Shown: positions 48,725-58,608 of the stretch, one piece after another
Layout: every line of letters starts with the position of its first letter
How positions within the stretch are numbered: the first letter of the stretch is position 1
Assembly: GCA_030706735.1 (NCBI GenBank)
Contig: JAUZNZ010000004.1
Span: 1 to 64,000, forward strand
DNA: 64,000 nt
Reading direction: 5' to 3'
DNA from: Bacteroidota bacterium
GTDB lineage: Bacteria > Bacteroidota > Bacteroidia > Chitinophagales > Chitinophagaceae
Translations under genes and position numbers: made by a program
Notes under the pieces: generated by a model
The model's input: the letters and a program-made list of their open reading frames with translations, nothing else
Told to the model about the DNA's origin: nothing
The model's database searches: none

Positions 48725-51331
48725 ATGAAATGGAATCGCCTAGTTTATGGATTGCTTGCGGGCGCGCTGACGGTGACGAGCGTCCCGGGCTTCGCCCAGA
48801 AAATTCCCTACCAGGACCCTTCACTGAGCCCGCGGGACCGGGCCAAAGATCTTGTAGGCCGGCTGACGCTGGACCAAAAGGCATCGCTGATGCTGGATGA
48901 ATCGGCGGCTATCCCTCAACTCGGAATAAAGAAATTCAACTGGTGGAGCGAGGCGCTTCACGGATTGGCCAATAACGGGAACGTGACCGTGTTCCCCGAG
49001 CCGATCGGCATGGCGGCCTCTTTTGACGACAGCCTGCTGTTCCACGTATTCGACGCGGTGTCGGACGAAGTGCGGGCTCGGTATAACGACGCCCGCAGAC
49101 AGGGGCTGGAGAACCGCCGGTTCCTCAGTCTTTCCGTATGGACGCCCAATATCAATATCTTCCGGGATCCACGCTGGGGCAGGGGCCAGGAGACCTATGG
49201 CGAGGATCCTTACCTGACCTCGCGGATGGGCATTTCCGTGGTACGCGGCCTCCAGGGACCTCTCGATACCAAATACAGGAAGCTCTACGCTTGCGCCAAG
49301 CACTACGCTGTGCACTCAGGCCCGGAGCCGGAGCGGCATGTGATGAATCTTTACCTGGTCGATCCCCGGGATCTCTGGGAGACCTACCTGCCTGCTTTCA
49401 AAGCGCTGGTAACGAAGGCGGACGTCCGCGAGGTCATGTGCGCTTACCAGCGTTTGGATGACGAACCTTGTTGCGGGAATAACCGCCTGCTGCAACAGAT
49501 CCTACGCGATCAATGGGGATTCAAATATATGGTCGTATCGGATTGCGGGGCTATCTCCGATTTCTGGCAGAGCCATAAGGTTTCGTCGGATGCCATTCAC
49601 GCGGCCGCCAAGGGCGAACTGGCCGGAACGGACGTGGAGTGCGGATACAATTATGCGTTCAAGAGTTTGCCTGCCGCGGTGCACAAGGGACTGATCACCG
49701 AGCAGGAAGTCGATAAGCACCTGATGCGGACCTTGGAGGGCAGGTTCGAACTGGGGGAAATGGATCCTGACTCGCTGGTGTCCTGGTCCAAGATACCCAT
49801 GTCGGTCGTGAATTCTCCGGAGCACCAGCAACTCGCGCTGGATATGGCCCGGGAATCGATGACGCTGCTGCAAAATAGGGGAGGGATCCTCCCGCTGGCA
49901 AAGGGCGTTCGCAAGATAGCGGTTCTCGGGCCCAATGCGGATGCAGAGCCGGTATTGTGGGGCAACTACAACGGAACCCCCGTTCATACGGTGACCATAT
50001 TGCAAGGTCTCAAGGCCAAGCTGCCGAAGGCCAACATGATATATGACCGCGCCTGCGACCTGACGGATCAGGTCAGCATCGAGAGCGTGATCGGTCAGGC
50101 CACGGCGGACGGCAAACCTGGAATAAAAGCCACTTATTGGAACAACAGGACCATGGAAGGGAAACCGATCGTGACGGATCAGATCACTTCCCCTCTGATT
50201 TTGACGACGGCGGGTCAGCACCAATTTGCAGCAGGCGTTCCCCTGGAGGGTTTTTCCGCGAAATATGAAACGGTGTACAAGGCGACAAAGAGCGGACAGC
50301 TGGTGATCCGGGTGGAAGGAACAGGCCGCAATGAGTTGAAAGTGAACGGGGTTTCCTTGAAGAGATTCGGCTCCTGGCGGGCCAACCCCAACCGGATCGC
50401 AGTGCCGGTGGAAGAGGGCAAGGAATACCGGATCGAAGTCACCTATAGCCAGCAGCAGAACTGGGGTGCTAACCTGAAACTGGATTTCGGTTGGGAAGTA
50501 CCCGTTAGCTTCGATGCGCTGATCAAAAAGCTGAAAGATGTGGACCTGGTCGTGTTTGCCGGTGGGATCTCTTCCCGATTGGAGGGCGAGGAAATGCCGA
50601 TCGACCTGCCCGGTTTCAAGGGAGGCGACCGTACTGACATCGAACTCCCGCTTGTACAGCGGAATTGCCTGAAGGCATTGAAGGAGGCCGGTAAGAAGGT
50701 CATTTTCGTCGATTGCTCCGGATCGGCCATGGGCCTGGTTCCGGAAACAGAAACCTGTGACGCCATTCTCCAGGCCTGGTATCCCGGCGAAAAGGGCGGC
50801 GAGGCCGTAGGCGATGTCCTGCTGGGAGACTATAATCCTTCGGGCAAATTACCGGTCAGCTTTTACAAGAATATCGCGCAATTGCCGGGTTTCGAGGATT
50901 ATTCCATGAAGGGACGTACCTATCGCTTTATGTCCGATCCCCTGTTCCCCTTCGGATTCGGACTTAGCTATACGACCTTCGCGATCGGCGACGCGCAGCT
51001 TTCCGGTCCGCAGATGCCCTCGAACGGTTCCGTGACGCTGACCGTTCCGGTTTCGAATACGGGTAAACGTAAGGGAACGGAGGTATTGCAGGTCTATATA
51101 CGTAAGACAGGCGATACGGCAGGCCCTTTAAAAACATTGCGCAATTTCCGCCGGGTGACCCTGTCCCCGGGTGATCGCGACCAGGTGGCTGTCACGTTGA
51201 ACGCAGACGCCTTCCAATTCTTCGACCGAAATACCGGTACCATGATGACCAGCCCCGGAGAATATGAACTGTTCTACGGCAACAGCTCGGCCGATAAGGA
51301 TCTTAAATCCATAAAAGTGACCATCCGATGA
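48725..51331 (+). CDS. GH3 beta-glycosidase with PA14 insertion
   Basis: 868 residues. A signal peptide ends near GFAQ (25). The N-terminal barrel has NWWSEALHGLA, DPRWGRGQETYGEDP and the nucleophile Asp273 in VVSDCGAISD. The second domain is interrupted by a PA14-like module at about 460-600. The acid/base loop region (RLEGEEMPID) and the C-terminal fibronectin-type III domain (LTVPVSNTGKRKGTEVLQVY) follow. The overall type is that of GH3 beta-xylosidases and beta-glucosidases; the EALHG motif is common in xylosidase-type members. A periplasmic exo-enzyme acting on backbone oligosaccharides is expected. Its stop overlaps the GH97 start by four bases (ATGA), showing translational coupling. 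Confidence 0.92.
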   Translation: MKWNRLVYGLLAGALTVTSVPGFAQKIPYQDPSLSPRDRAKDLVGRLTLDQKASLMLDESAAIPQLGIKKFNWWSEALHGLANNGNVTVFPEPIGMAASFDDSLLFHVFDAVSDEVRARYNDARRQGLENRRFLSLSVWTPNINIFRDPRWGRGQETYGEDPYLTSRMGISVVRGLQGPLDTKYRKLYACAKHYAVHSGPEPERHVMNLYLVDPRDLWETYLPAFKALVTKADVREVMCAYQRLDDEPCCGNNRLLQQILRDQWGFKYMVVSDCGAISDFWQSHKVSSDAIHAAAKGELAGTDVECGYNYAFKSLPAAVHKGLITEQEVDKHLMRTLEGRFELGEMDPDSLVSWSKIPMSVVNSPEHQQLALDMARESMTLLQNRGGILPLAKGVRKIAVLGPNADAEPVLWGNYNGTPVHTVTILQGLKAKLPKANMIYDRACDLTDQVSIESVIGQATADGKPGIKATYWNNRTMEGKPIVTDQITSPLILTTAGQHQFAAGVPLEGFSAKYETVYKATKSGQLVIRVEGTGRNELKVNGVSLKRFGSWRANPNRIAVPVEEGKEYRIEVTYSQQQNWGANLKLDFGWEVPVSFDALIKKLKDVDLVVFAGGISSRLEGEEMPIDLPGFKGGDRTDIELPLVQRNCLKALKEAGKKVIFVDCSGSAMGLVPETETCDAILQAWYPGEKGGEAVGDVLLGDYNPSGKLPVSFYKNIAQLPGFEDYSMKGRTYRFMSDPLFPFGFGLSYTTFAIGDAQLSGPQMPSNGSVTLTVPVSNTGKRKGTEVLQVYIRKTGDTAGPLKTLRNFRRVTLSPGDRDQVAVTLNADAFQFFDRNTGTMMTSPGEYELFYGNSSADKDLKSIKVTIR

Positions 51332-53232
51332 AAGTAAGGACAGCCTTGCTTTTATTTTTGCTGGCTGGTCAAATGGCCAGCGGCCAACGGCTCATACTGG
51401 AGTCTCCCAATCATCGTGTCGTGGCGGGTCTGTATGCTGCCGGCGGAGGCAATGCCGGTGAGTGGTACCTGGAGCTGTCCGGCATGATACCCAGGATATC
51501 GCTGGGACTGGTGCGCAGCGACCAGGACTTCTCCAAAAACCTGCGCCTTATAAAAGCGGGCAAGGTGGTTCCGATCGGGGAGCAATATACCGTCGTGCAC
51601 GGGAAGCGCTCTCATTGCAGCAACCGGGCGAATGAAGTCATCGTAGAATTCGAGAATGACCGGCATTCGAAGATGGAATTGGTCCTCCGGGCTTATGATG
51701 ACGGACTGGCTTTCCGCTACCGCTTCCCCGAAGGAAAGGATTCCTTCGTCGTCAGGGAAGAGATGACCGCTTATACGATCACGCCCGGGACGGCACGCTG
51801 GCTGGAGAAATGGAATCCCGCCAATGAGGGCCTTTACAAGGCGATGAAGGACGATAGCGTCAGGCTGGATTGGGGTTATCCCGCCCTGTTCAATATCCCC
51901 AACAGCGACAAATGGTTCCTGATCCATGAGGCGGGTCTGGACAGGACCTACTGCGGCTCTAAACTGAGCAATATCTCCGATGGCCCGACATACAAGATCA
52001 GCTTCCCGGACCAAAAGGACGGCAGGGGCCTGGGCTCTTCTATGCCCTCCATTAAGTTGCCCTGGCAATCACCCTGGCGGGTGATTATTGCCGGTAAGCT
52101 CAGCGACATCGTGGAATCCACGCTTGTGGAAGACGTTTCGCCGCCCTCCCTGCTGCCGGGAGCGGATTGGGTGCGCCCTGGCCTGGTGTCCTGGAACTAT
52201 TGGTCGCATAATCATGGCACCAAAGACTACAAGGTCGTAACGGCATTCACCGACCTGGCCGCACGCATGAACTGGCCGTATACGCTGTTGGATTGGGAAT
52301 GGGATGCCATGGGAAATGGCGGGAACCTGGAGGATGCGGTGAAATACGCCAGCTCGAAGGGAGTGCGGACGCTGATCTGGTACAACTCGGGCGGCCCCCA
52401 TAATTATGTAGGCGCCACCCCCCGCGACCGGATGCTGACCCATGAGAACCGGGTGGAAGAATTCCGGAAATTGCATCAACTGGGTATCGTGGGGGTCAAG
52501 ATCGATTTTTTCGAGGACGAGAAACAGGACATGATCAAGTATTACCTCGATATCCTGGACGACGCCATGAAAGCAAAAATGATGGTCTATTTCCATGGTT
52601 GTATCGTCCCGAGGGGATGGTCGCGCACCTACCCGAACCTGATGACCTGCGAGGCGGTACGCGGCGCCGAATGGTATAACAACGGCCCGGATTTTACGAT
52701 GACGGCCCCGGAACATAATTGTACACTTCCGTTCACGCGGAACGTGGTTGGCCCGATGGACTATACACCCGTGACCTTTACGAATTCGCAGTTCCCCCAT
52801 ACGACCTCTTACGGCCATGAATTGGCCCTGAGCGTGGTCTTCGAGTCCGGGCTGCAGCATTTCGCTGACCGGCCGGAGGGGTATGACGGACTGCCGGATG
52901 CGGCCAGAAGTTTTCTCAAGACAGTTCCCAATGCCTGGGACGACATTAAACTACTGGACGGCTATCCGGGACAGGATATCGTGCTGGCCAGGCGCAAGGG
53001 CGATGCCTGGTGGGTAGGAGGGCTGAGTAGTTCATTCCGGGAAAAGACAAAAAAGCTGAAGTTCTCCTTCTTACCGGCCGGCACGAAATACAGGCTGACC
53101 CTGATCGCCGACGGGGAGCATGACAAAGCATTGACGACGAGCTACCAGGTCGTGGACAACTCCAGCGAGGTGGAGGTGAAGTTGCTGCGCCGGGGCGGTT
53201 TTGCCGCGTCGCTGGCGCCGGTGAATTTTTAA
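51328..53232 (+). CDS. GH97 glycosidase, retaining alpha-galactosidase-like
   Basis: 634 residues. A signal peptide ends near ASGQ (20). The N-terminal beta-supersandwich (to about 280) leads into a barrel with PYTLLDWEWDAMG and GVKIDFFEDEKQ. Asp393 in the latter stands where retaining GH97 members (Bacteroides alpha-galactosidase) have their nucleophile. The acid/base is probably Glu442 in MTCEAVRGAEW. The inverting SusB type uses Glu bases elsewhere, so a retaining alpha-galactosidase is the better guess. A C-terminal beta domain ends the protein. It is translationally coupled to GH3, so it is probably needed in similar amount for the same substrate. Confidence 0.88.
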   Translation: MKVRTALLLFLLAGQMASGQRLILESPNHRVVAGLYAAGGGNAGEWYLELSGMIPRISLGLVRSDQDFSKNLRLIKAGKVVPIGEQYTVVHGKRSHCSNRANEVIVEFENDRHSKMELVLRAYDDGLAFRYRFPEGKDSFVVREEMTAYTITPGTARWLEKWNPANEGLYKAMKDDSVRLDWGYPALFNIPNSDKWFLIHEAGLDRTYCGSKLSNISDGPTYKISFPDQKDGRGLGSSMPSIKLPWQSPWRVIIAGKLSDIVESTLVEDVSPPSLLPGADWVRPGLVSWNYWSHNHGTKDYKVVTAFTDLAARMNWPYTLLDWEWDAMGNGGNLEDAVKYASSKGVRTLIWYNSGGPHNYVGATPRDRMLTHENRVEEFRKLHQLGIVGVKIDFFEDEKQDMIKYYLDILDDAMKAKMMVYFHGCIVPRGWSRTYPNLMTCEAVRGAEWYNNGPDFTMTAPEHNCTLPFTRNVVGPMDYTPVTFTNSQFPHTTSYGHELALSVVFESGLQHFADRPEGYDGLPDAARSFLKTVPNAWDDIKLLDGYPGQDIVLARRKGDAWWVGGLSSSFREKTKKLKFSFLPAGTKYRLTLIADGEHDKALTTSYQVVDNSSEVEVKLLRRGGFAASLAPVNF

Positions 53233-53269
53233 CGATCGGGTCAAATTGCAAAATAGAAATCATTATTTG

Positions 53270-55861
53270 ATGGGACAGAAGGGATGGTTCATAGGAGTGT
53301 TGGCGCTTTTCCCTTTCCTGGGAATGGGCCAGCAATACAGGAGCTATGCGATCAAAAAGGACCGGTTGACCATTTTGCTGAAGGAAGGAGAACTGAATAT
53401 CCAGCCCCTGACGGCAAAAGCGATCCGGGTAATATGGACCAGGGAACTGCCAGGACCTGATTCCGACCTGATCCTGGTCGATCTGCCGGCGCCTCCGCCA
53501 TTTACCTGCACAGAGACCCCGGCGGCCCTTCTCCTGAAAACGAAAGCCATCACAGTAAGTTTCGACAAGGCTTCAGGCGCCATTGAATACCGGGATATCC
53601 GGGGAAATATCATCCTGCATGAAAAGGCCGGCAGCCGGCATTTGTCCCCTGGCACGGTCATGGGCAAGCGCTGCTATGTGGCGGAGCAAAGCTTCGTATC
53701 GCCATCCGATGAGTACCTGTTCGGACTGGGTCAGTTCCAGGACGGGAACTTCAACCTGCGGAACATCAGCCGTCAACTGATCCAGGTCAATTCGCAGATC
53801 GCTGTGCCTTTTCTTTATTCCAGCAAAGGGTATGGCCTGTTATGGCATCAATATGGGATGACGGAATTCAATCCCGCGGATAGCATGGTGTCGCTTTCAA
53901 AAGCGGATTCGATGAAGGGAAGCGCCCGTGAGGCCGAGGTGACGACGACGGCGGGCACGCAAAGGGTCTCGCAGCGGCAATCCCTGTATACGGGGACCTT
54001 CACCCTGTCAAGGGCCGGGAGCCACTGTGTGATGCTGGATCTGGGCAATATGGACAACCGGCACCTGCTGGTGATCGATGGCCACCCCATAATCGATGAG
54101 TCGAACCTTTGGTTGCCTCCGGCAGCCGGCAAAATGGTGGCGCTGGCCGCGGGAGCGCATACGGTCCAGATCGTCTGCCGGTCCAGCAATTCCCCCAGGC
54201 TGTCATGGCGGGCGGCGTCCGATGAAACTACTTTCCGGTCGCCCAACGCATCCTGCCTGGATTATGTGGTCTTTGCAGGCAGGGACGCCGACGAAGTGAT
54301 CAGCGGGTACCGCAACCTGTCGGGCAATGTTCCTATGCTGCCCTTATGGGCCTATGGCTTCTGGCAGTGCAGGGAAAGATATACTTCCGGCGAGCACCTG
54401 GTAAATACCGTCGGGGAGTTCCGCAAGCGGCAGCTACCCATGGACGTGATCGTTCAGGATTGGCAGTACTGGGGCAAATACGGCTGGGGCGTTCCGAAGT
54501 TCGACGAAGACCATTATCCCGACCCGGATCATTTTATCCGGCAACTGCATGACCTGCATGCGCATTTCGTCATATCGGTATGGGAGAACCTCGACAAGAA
54601 GTCGGAAGTGGCCAAACCTTATGTAGAGAAGAACCTGTACCTGCCGAACAGCCCCTGGATCGATATCTTTAACCCCGAGACGCGCAGGACGCACTGGGCC
54701 GCACTCAATGATAACCTATTCCGCCACGGCGTCGATGGCTGGTGGATGGACGCTACGGAGCCGGAGAATGACGCGCTCAAAGGGATACAAACCTGGTTCG
54801 GGCCGGGCGATCTTTACCGGCTGACCTACCCGCTCTTTGTGAGCAGGGCGGTATATGAAGGACAACGGGCGGCCGATCCCGACAAGCGGGTTTGTATCCT
54901 GACCCGGTCGGCCTTTGCAGGCCAGCAGCGGTATGGTACGATCAACTGGTCCGGAGATATCGGCTCGACCTGGGATAGCTATCGCCGTCAGGTCGTGGCG
55001 GGCCTCGACTATACGATGACGGGGCTACCATATTGGACTACAGATATCGGCGGCTTTTTCCGGCCCCGCAACGGGCAATATACCGACCCAGGCTACCGGG
55101 AACTGCTCACGCGCTGGTTCCAGTGGGGAGCGTTGAACCCGGTGTTCAGGATCCATGGGTACCAGACCGAAACGGAACCCTGGAACTATGGCGATACCGT
55201 CATGGAGAATATGCGGATCATGCTCGACCTGCGCTACCGCCTGATGCCCTATATCTATGGTACGGCCTGGCAGGTCACTCGTCATGGTTCAACCATCATG
55301 CGGCCGCTGGTAATGGATTTCGGCCGGGACTCCACGGCCTGCGCGCAGCCCTATGAATATATGTTTGGTAAAGCGTTGCTGGCGGCGCCCGTGACGGAGC
55401 CGGGCGTCCGCGAAGCGGATCTGTATTTGCCCCGCGGCGCCGGCTGGTATGACTTCTGGACGGGGAAGCGTTATACAGGTGGCAGGATCCGGGCCGATGC
55501 GCCCCTGAGCCGGATGCCGATCTTTGTCCGGGCGGGCTCGGTGGTACCGATGGGACCCGTGATCCAGTCGACGGCGGAGGCAAGGGGCGATAGCCTGGAG
55601 ATCAGGGTATATACGGGCGCCGACGGCCATTTCACGCTCTATTTCGACGAGGGAGATGGATACAATTATGAAAAGGGAAAGTACCAGGAGATCGCACTCC
55701 GCTGGGATGATAAGAACCGGTCCTTGTCCATCGGCGCCGTTGCCGGCAGTTATACCGGCAATCTCAGGCATCGTGTTTTCCGGGTGGTTTGGATAAACGG
55801 GACAGGGGAGTCATCCCGGACGATCCGTTACGAAGGGAAGGCAATCACGATTGCGCAATAG
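53270..55861 (+). CDS. GH31 alpha-xylosidase with PA14 domain
   Basis: 863 residues from the ATG at 53270, which gives a signal peptide ending near GMGQ; a TTG at 53246 is rejected. The N-terminal beta-sandwich is interrupted by a PA14-like module (about 237-327; LVIDGHPIIDESN). The barrel has the nucleophile Asp494 in DGWWMDATEP and the acid/base Asp563 in WSGDIGSTW. This PA14-inserted GH31 form is the one found in xyloglucan alpha-xylosidases such as Cellvibrio Xyl31A and BoGH31A, where PA14 helps bind longer oligosaccharides. It would remove non-reducing-end alpha-1,6-xylose. The gene follows GH97 by 37 bp and ends the GH95-GH3-GH97-GH31 run. It is a paralogue of the truncated GH31 at base 1. 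Confidence 0.93.
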   Translation: MGQKGWFIGVLALFPFLGMGQQYRSYAIKKDRLTILLKEGELNIQPLTAKAIRVIWTRELPGPDSDLILVDLPAPPPFTCTETPAALLLKTKAITVSFDKASGAIEYRDIRGNIILHEKAGSRHLSPGTVMGKRCYVAEQSFVSPSDEYLFGLGQFQDGNFNLRNISRQLIQVNSQIAVPFLYSSKGYGLLWHQYGMTEFNPADSMVSLSKADSMKGSAREAEVTTTAGTQRVSQRQSLYTGTFTLSRAGSHCVMLDLGNMDNRHLLVIDGHPIIDESNLWLPPAAGKMVALAAGAHTVQIVCRSSNSPRLSWRAASDETTFRSPNASCLDYVVFAGRDADEVISGYRNLSGNVPMLPLWAYGFWQCRERYTSGEHLVNTVGEFRKRQLPMDVIVQDWQYWGKYGWGVPKFDEDHYPDPDHFIRQLHDLHAHFVISVWENLDKKSEVAKPYVEKNLYLPNSPWIDIFNPETRRTHWAALNDNLFRHGVDGWWMDATEPENDALKGIQTWFGPGDLYRLTYPLFVSRAVYEGQRAADPDKRVCILTRSAFAGQQRYGTINWSGDIGSTWDSYRRQVVAGLDYTMTGLPYWTTDIGGFFRPRNGQYTDPGYRELLTRWFQWGALNPVFRIHGYQTETEPWNYGDTVMENMRIMLDLRYRLMPYIYGTAWQVTRHGSTIMRPLVMDFGRDSTACAQPYEYMFGKALLAAPVTEPGVREADLYLPRGAGWYDFWTGKRYTGGRIRADAPLSRMPIFVRAGSVVPMGPVIQSTAEARGDSLEIRVYTGADGHFTLYFDEGDGYNYEKGKYQEIALRWDDKNRSLSIGAVAGSYTGNLRHRVFRVVWINGTGESSRTIRYEGKAITIAQ

Positions 55862-56014
55862 AAAATCTCCGATGATCAATACATGGCAGGGTGAAAACTT
55901 TTTGATAATCGAACCGACGAATTGTCGCCGGGAAGCCATAGCTTGCAAATCGTTAACCCCGGCACGAGGCCGGTTGCCATCGATGCCATTATAACCAATT
56001 AAATGCAATGAAGA

Positions 56015-56899
56015 ATGCAGACTAATTTCATGAGGGGGATCAAGGCAGGACTGTTGGTATTCCTGCTGATCGCCGGAAGTAAAACTGTTTTTTCCCAGGA
56101 TCCTAAATTCTATGTCTTCCTTTGTTTCGGCCAGTCCAATATGGAAGGGAATGCGAGATTTGAGCCACAAGACACGACCGTGGACGACCGTTTTCAGGTC
56201 ATGGAAACCATCGACTGTCCAAACCTCGGTAGAACAAAGGGGAACTGGTATCCCGCCGTTCCTCCCTTGTGCCGCTGCCACACAGGCCTGACGCCGGCGG
56301 ATTATTTCGGCAGGACACTCATCGCCAGTCTCCCCAAAGGCGTCCGCGTCGGCGTGATCAATGTGTCGGTAGGCGGATGCAAAATTGAACTTTTCGATAA
56401 GGATAATTACCCGGCCTATGTGGCGACGGCGCCGGGCTGGATGTTGAATATGATCAAAGAATATGACGGTAATCCCTATGCGCGCCTGGTCGAGATGGCT
56501 AAGCTGGCCCAGAAACAGGGCGTTATAAAAGGGATCCTTTTACACCAGGGCGAGTCCAATACGGGTGACAGCCTCTGGCCGAAAAAAGTGCGGCTCGTGT
56601 ACGACAACCTGATCAGGGACCTGGGTCTCAAGCCTGCGTCGACTCCGTTATTGGCTGGTGAAATGCTGGATTCCGCTCAGGGAGGCGCCTGTGCAAGCAT
56701 GAATAAGATCATTGCCCGGCTGCCGGCTACGATCCCCAACTCGTACGTAATTTCTTCGGAAGGCTGCACGGGAGTGCGCGACAAGCTGCATTTTACCGCG
56801 GAAGGATATAGAAAGCTGGGAAAGCGATATGCAGCCCAAATGCTTGCATTATTGGGTTATGCCGTCCCCAGGTCCGGGTCTGCTGACGCCGGACAATGA
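56015..56899 (+). CDS. SASA-family acetylesterase (sialate O-acetylesterase / CE6-like)
   Basis: 294 residues. There is a signal peptide (an ATG at 56030 is an alternative start), with cleavage near VFSQ (28). The SGNH-type hydrolase core has the nucleophile Ser41 in FGQSNMEG, the oxyanion Gly/Asn region VINVSVGG, HQGESN (179-182 region), and the C-terminal Asp256/His259 in RDKLHFTAEG. This family removes O-acetyl groups from sugars; related enzymes deacetylate xylan and galactose residues. In this locus it could strip acetyl groups that block side-chain glycosidases. A 153-bp gap with a small CCGGC/GCCGG hairpin (55959-55973) separates it from GH31, so it may have its own promoter. Confidence 0.86.
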   Translation: MQTNFMRGIKAGLLVFLLIAGSKTVFSQDPKFYVFLCFGQSNMEGNARFEPQDTTVDDRFQVMETIDCPNLGRTKGNWYPAVPPLCRCHTGLTPADYFGRTLIASLPKGVRVGVINVSVGGCKIELFDKDNYPAYVATAPGWMLNMIKEYDGNPYARLVEMAKLAQKQGVIKGILLHQGESNTGDSLWPKKVRLVYDNLIRDLGLKPASTPLLAGEMLDSAQGGACASMNKIIARLPATIPNSYVISSEGCTGVRDKLHFTAEGYRKLGKRYAAQMLALLGYAVPRSGSADAGQ

Positions 56900-56953
56900 C
56901 GCCAGGCAACGGTCCGCGGCATTAGTGCGCCATAGCCTACCCTCAGTGCGGCT

Positions 56954-57604
56954 TTACTGCGCCGGCGGCACCCGCTGGTGATCATCGGGGCTGCTGATCC
57001 TAAAAACCAACGCAGCCATGGCCGCGCCGGCAAAACAGCCGATCAGGTACACCCAGATATTGTTCCAGGCGGCGAGCTTCATCAGGCTGATCCCGACCGC
57101 GACCGCAGGGTTGAATGCGCCGCCGGAGATGCTTCCCATGGCATAGGCCATGGTCATCACCGTAAAGCCGATGGCCAGCCCATAAAAGCTATTGTCCTTC
57201 GTCCCTTTAGACGTCGCGGTATTCAGCACGACATAGGCCAGTGCAAAGGTGCCCAGGAACTCCGCAAGCAGGCCCTTGCTGGTATCGGCCATTTCCTGCG
57301 CCTCCGGGGGCATTTTGTCGGCGAGCAGATACATCACCGCCAGGTAGGCGACGCCCGCCCCGGCGACCTGGACGATCCAATAACCGATGGCGTCGACGAT
57401 CTTGATCCGGCCGCGCAGCAAAACGGCAAAGGTGACCGCCGGATTGTAATGGGCCCCCGAAATATGCCCGCCGGCAAAGATCATGACCATCAGCACGGCG
57501 CCGATAGCCAAAGGCGCAAAATCTCCCGTCCCCCCGATGACCACCAGGCCGATGATCAGCACGAGGAAAAAGGTCCCGATAAATTCAGTGATGTATTTTC
57601 TCAT
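56954..57604 (-). CDS. aquaporin / MIP-family channel
   Basis: 216 residues with six predicted membrane helices and both half-helix NPA motifs: AHYNPAVTF (54-56) and AFNPAVAV (165-167). ISGAHYNP and ISGGAFNP are family signatures. It conducts water and perhaps small neutral solutes across the inner membrane. Length is slightly short but normal for bacterial members. It is convergent with the acetylesterase gene and 9 bp after the MsrA start, so msrA and this gene are likely cotranscribed. The AqpZ versus GlpF type is not decided. Confidence 0.93.
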   Translation of the reverse strand: MRKYITEFIGTFFLVLIIGLVVIGGTGDFAPLAIGAVLMVMIFAGGHISGAHYNPAVTFAVLLRGRIKIVDAIGYWIVQVAGAGVAYLAVMYLLADKMPPEAQEMADTSKGLLAEFLGTFALAYVVLNTATSKGTKDNSFYGLAIGFTVMTMAYAMGSISGGAFNPAVAVGISLMKLAAWNNIWVYLIGCFAGAAMAALVFRISSPDDHQRVPPAQ

Positions 57605-57613
57605 TGTTGTGGT

Positions 57614-58126
57614 TTAACGGGCCGAATCAGCCTTGGTTTGCAGCGTCCACTCGGGACGCACAAAATGACAGGTATAACCGTAAGGATGCTTTTGTAAATA
57701 ATTCTGATGTTCTTCTTCCGCAGGCCAGAATTCCCTGGCGGCCGACACCTCCGTGACGATCGGGCCGGGCCAGACATGTGATTCGGTCATTTCGGCGATC
57801 AACGCCAGCGCGATCTCTTTTTGCTCCTCGCTCAGGTAAAAAATGGCCGAACGGTAGGAGGTTCCGATATCATTGCCTTGCCTGTTCCGGGTGGTTGGAT
57901 CATGGATCTGGAAGAAGAACTCCAGCAGGGTACGATAGGGCAGCTTGTCTGCGTCATAGCTTATCTCGATCGCCTCCGCATGTGTTCCATGATTCCGGTA
58001 GGTCGCATGCGGAACATCACCGCCGGAATAGCCTACCACGGTGGAAATAACGCCGGGCACCGCACGTATCAATTCCTCTACGCCCCAAAAGCAGCCACCG
58101 GCAAGGATGGCTTTTTCGATCTTCAT
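57614..58126 (-). CDS. msrA: peptide methionine sulfoxide reductase A
   Basis: 170 residues, cytoplasmic. The catalytic GGCFWGVEE motif has the nucleophilic Cys12. [25 protein letters not shown], split over the family core, and [23 protein letters not shown] are standard MsrA blocks. It reduces the S epimer of methionine sulfoxide in proteins using thioredoxin. Length matches the single-domain enzyme; no MsrB fusion is present. It lies between the aquaporin and cold-shock genes on the same strand with short gaps. Confidence 0.96.
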   Translation of the reverse strand: MKIEKAILAGGCFWGVEELIRAVPGVISTVVGYSGGDVPHATYRNHGTHAEAIEISYDADKLPYRTLLEFFFQIHDPTTRNRQGNDIGTSYRSAIFYLSEEQKEIALALIAEMTESHVWPGPIVTEVSAAREFWPAEEEHQNYLQKHPYGYTCHFVRPEWTLQTKADSAR

Positions 58127-58158
58127 ACGCTTTCTATTAGCAAAATGAATAAATAGCC

Positions 58159-58608
58159 TTAGGTATTGACGATCCGCACATTGACCGCATTCAGGCCCTT
58201 GGGCCCTTTTTCGACCTCAAAACTCACCTTATTGTTCTCTTTGACCGGATCGATCAAAGATTTGACGTGGAAGAAGAAGCTTTCCTGCGTCTCCATGTTC
58301 TTGATGAAGCCGTATCCCTTGTCGGTCTTGAACATCGTAACGATGCCAACCTGGTTCAGGTCCTCAGGGGTTAATTCCCTTTGCTTGGGTACGCCAATCT
58401 CGATATCCTCCACATTGACCTCGACTCTCTTTCGGGAGTCCAACGGCTTCGAAGAGAAATTTCCATACTCGTCGACATACGCTAACATGCTTTCCAGGTC
58501 ATTACTGCCATTGCTGGCCTGCTTCCTCTCCTGTTTCTTTTCAAGCTTTTCCTTCTTTTTTTGCTGCTTTTTTCTTTCCCGTTCCTTTTTGTTCCATGTT
58601 TCTGACAT
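58159..58608 (-). CDS. cold-shock domain protein with Lys-rich N-terminus
   Basis: 149 residues. The first 30 are almost entirely Lys, Glu, Arg and Gln, a charged helix. A linker follows, then a cold-shock domain at about 86-149 with RNP1 (KGYGFIK) and RNP2 (ESFFFHV). It binds single-stranded nucleic acid, probably as an RNA chaperone. The N-terminal extension is unlike short CspA but is common in Bacteroidota. Its first 68 bases overlap the 3' end of the alpha/beta-hydrolase gene in another frame, so its translation may be coupled to that gene. Confidence 0.92.
   Translation of the reverse strand: MSETWNKKERERKKQQKKKEKLEKKQERKQASNGSNDLESMLAYVDEYGNFSSKPLDSRKRVEVNVEDIEIGVPKQRELTPEDLNQVGIVTMFKTDKGYGFIKNMETQESFFFHVKSLIDPVKENNKVSFEVEKGPKGLNAVNVRIVNT

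Noticed and set aside
53246-53269. TTG start upstream of the second GH31
   Set aside because: It would add eight polar residues before a good signal peptide; the ATG at 53270 is preferred.
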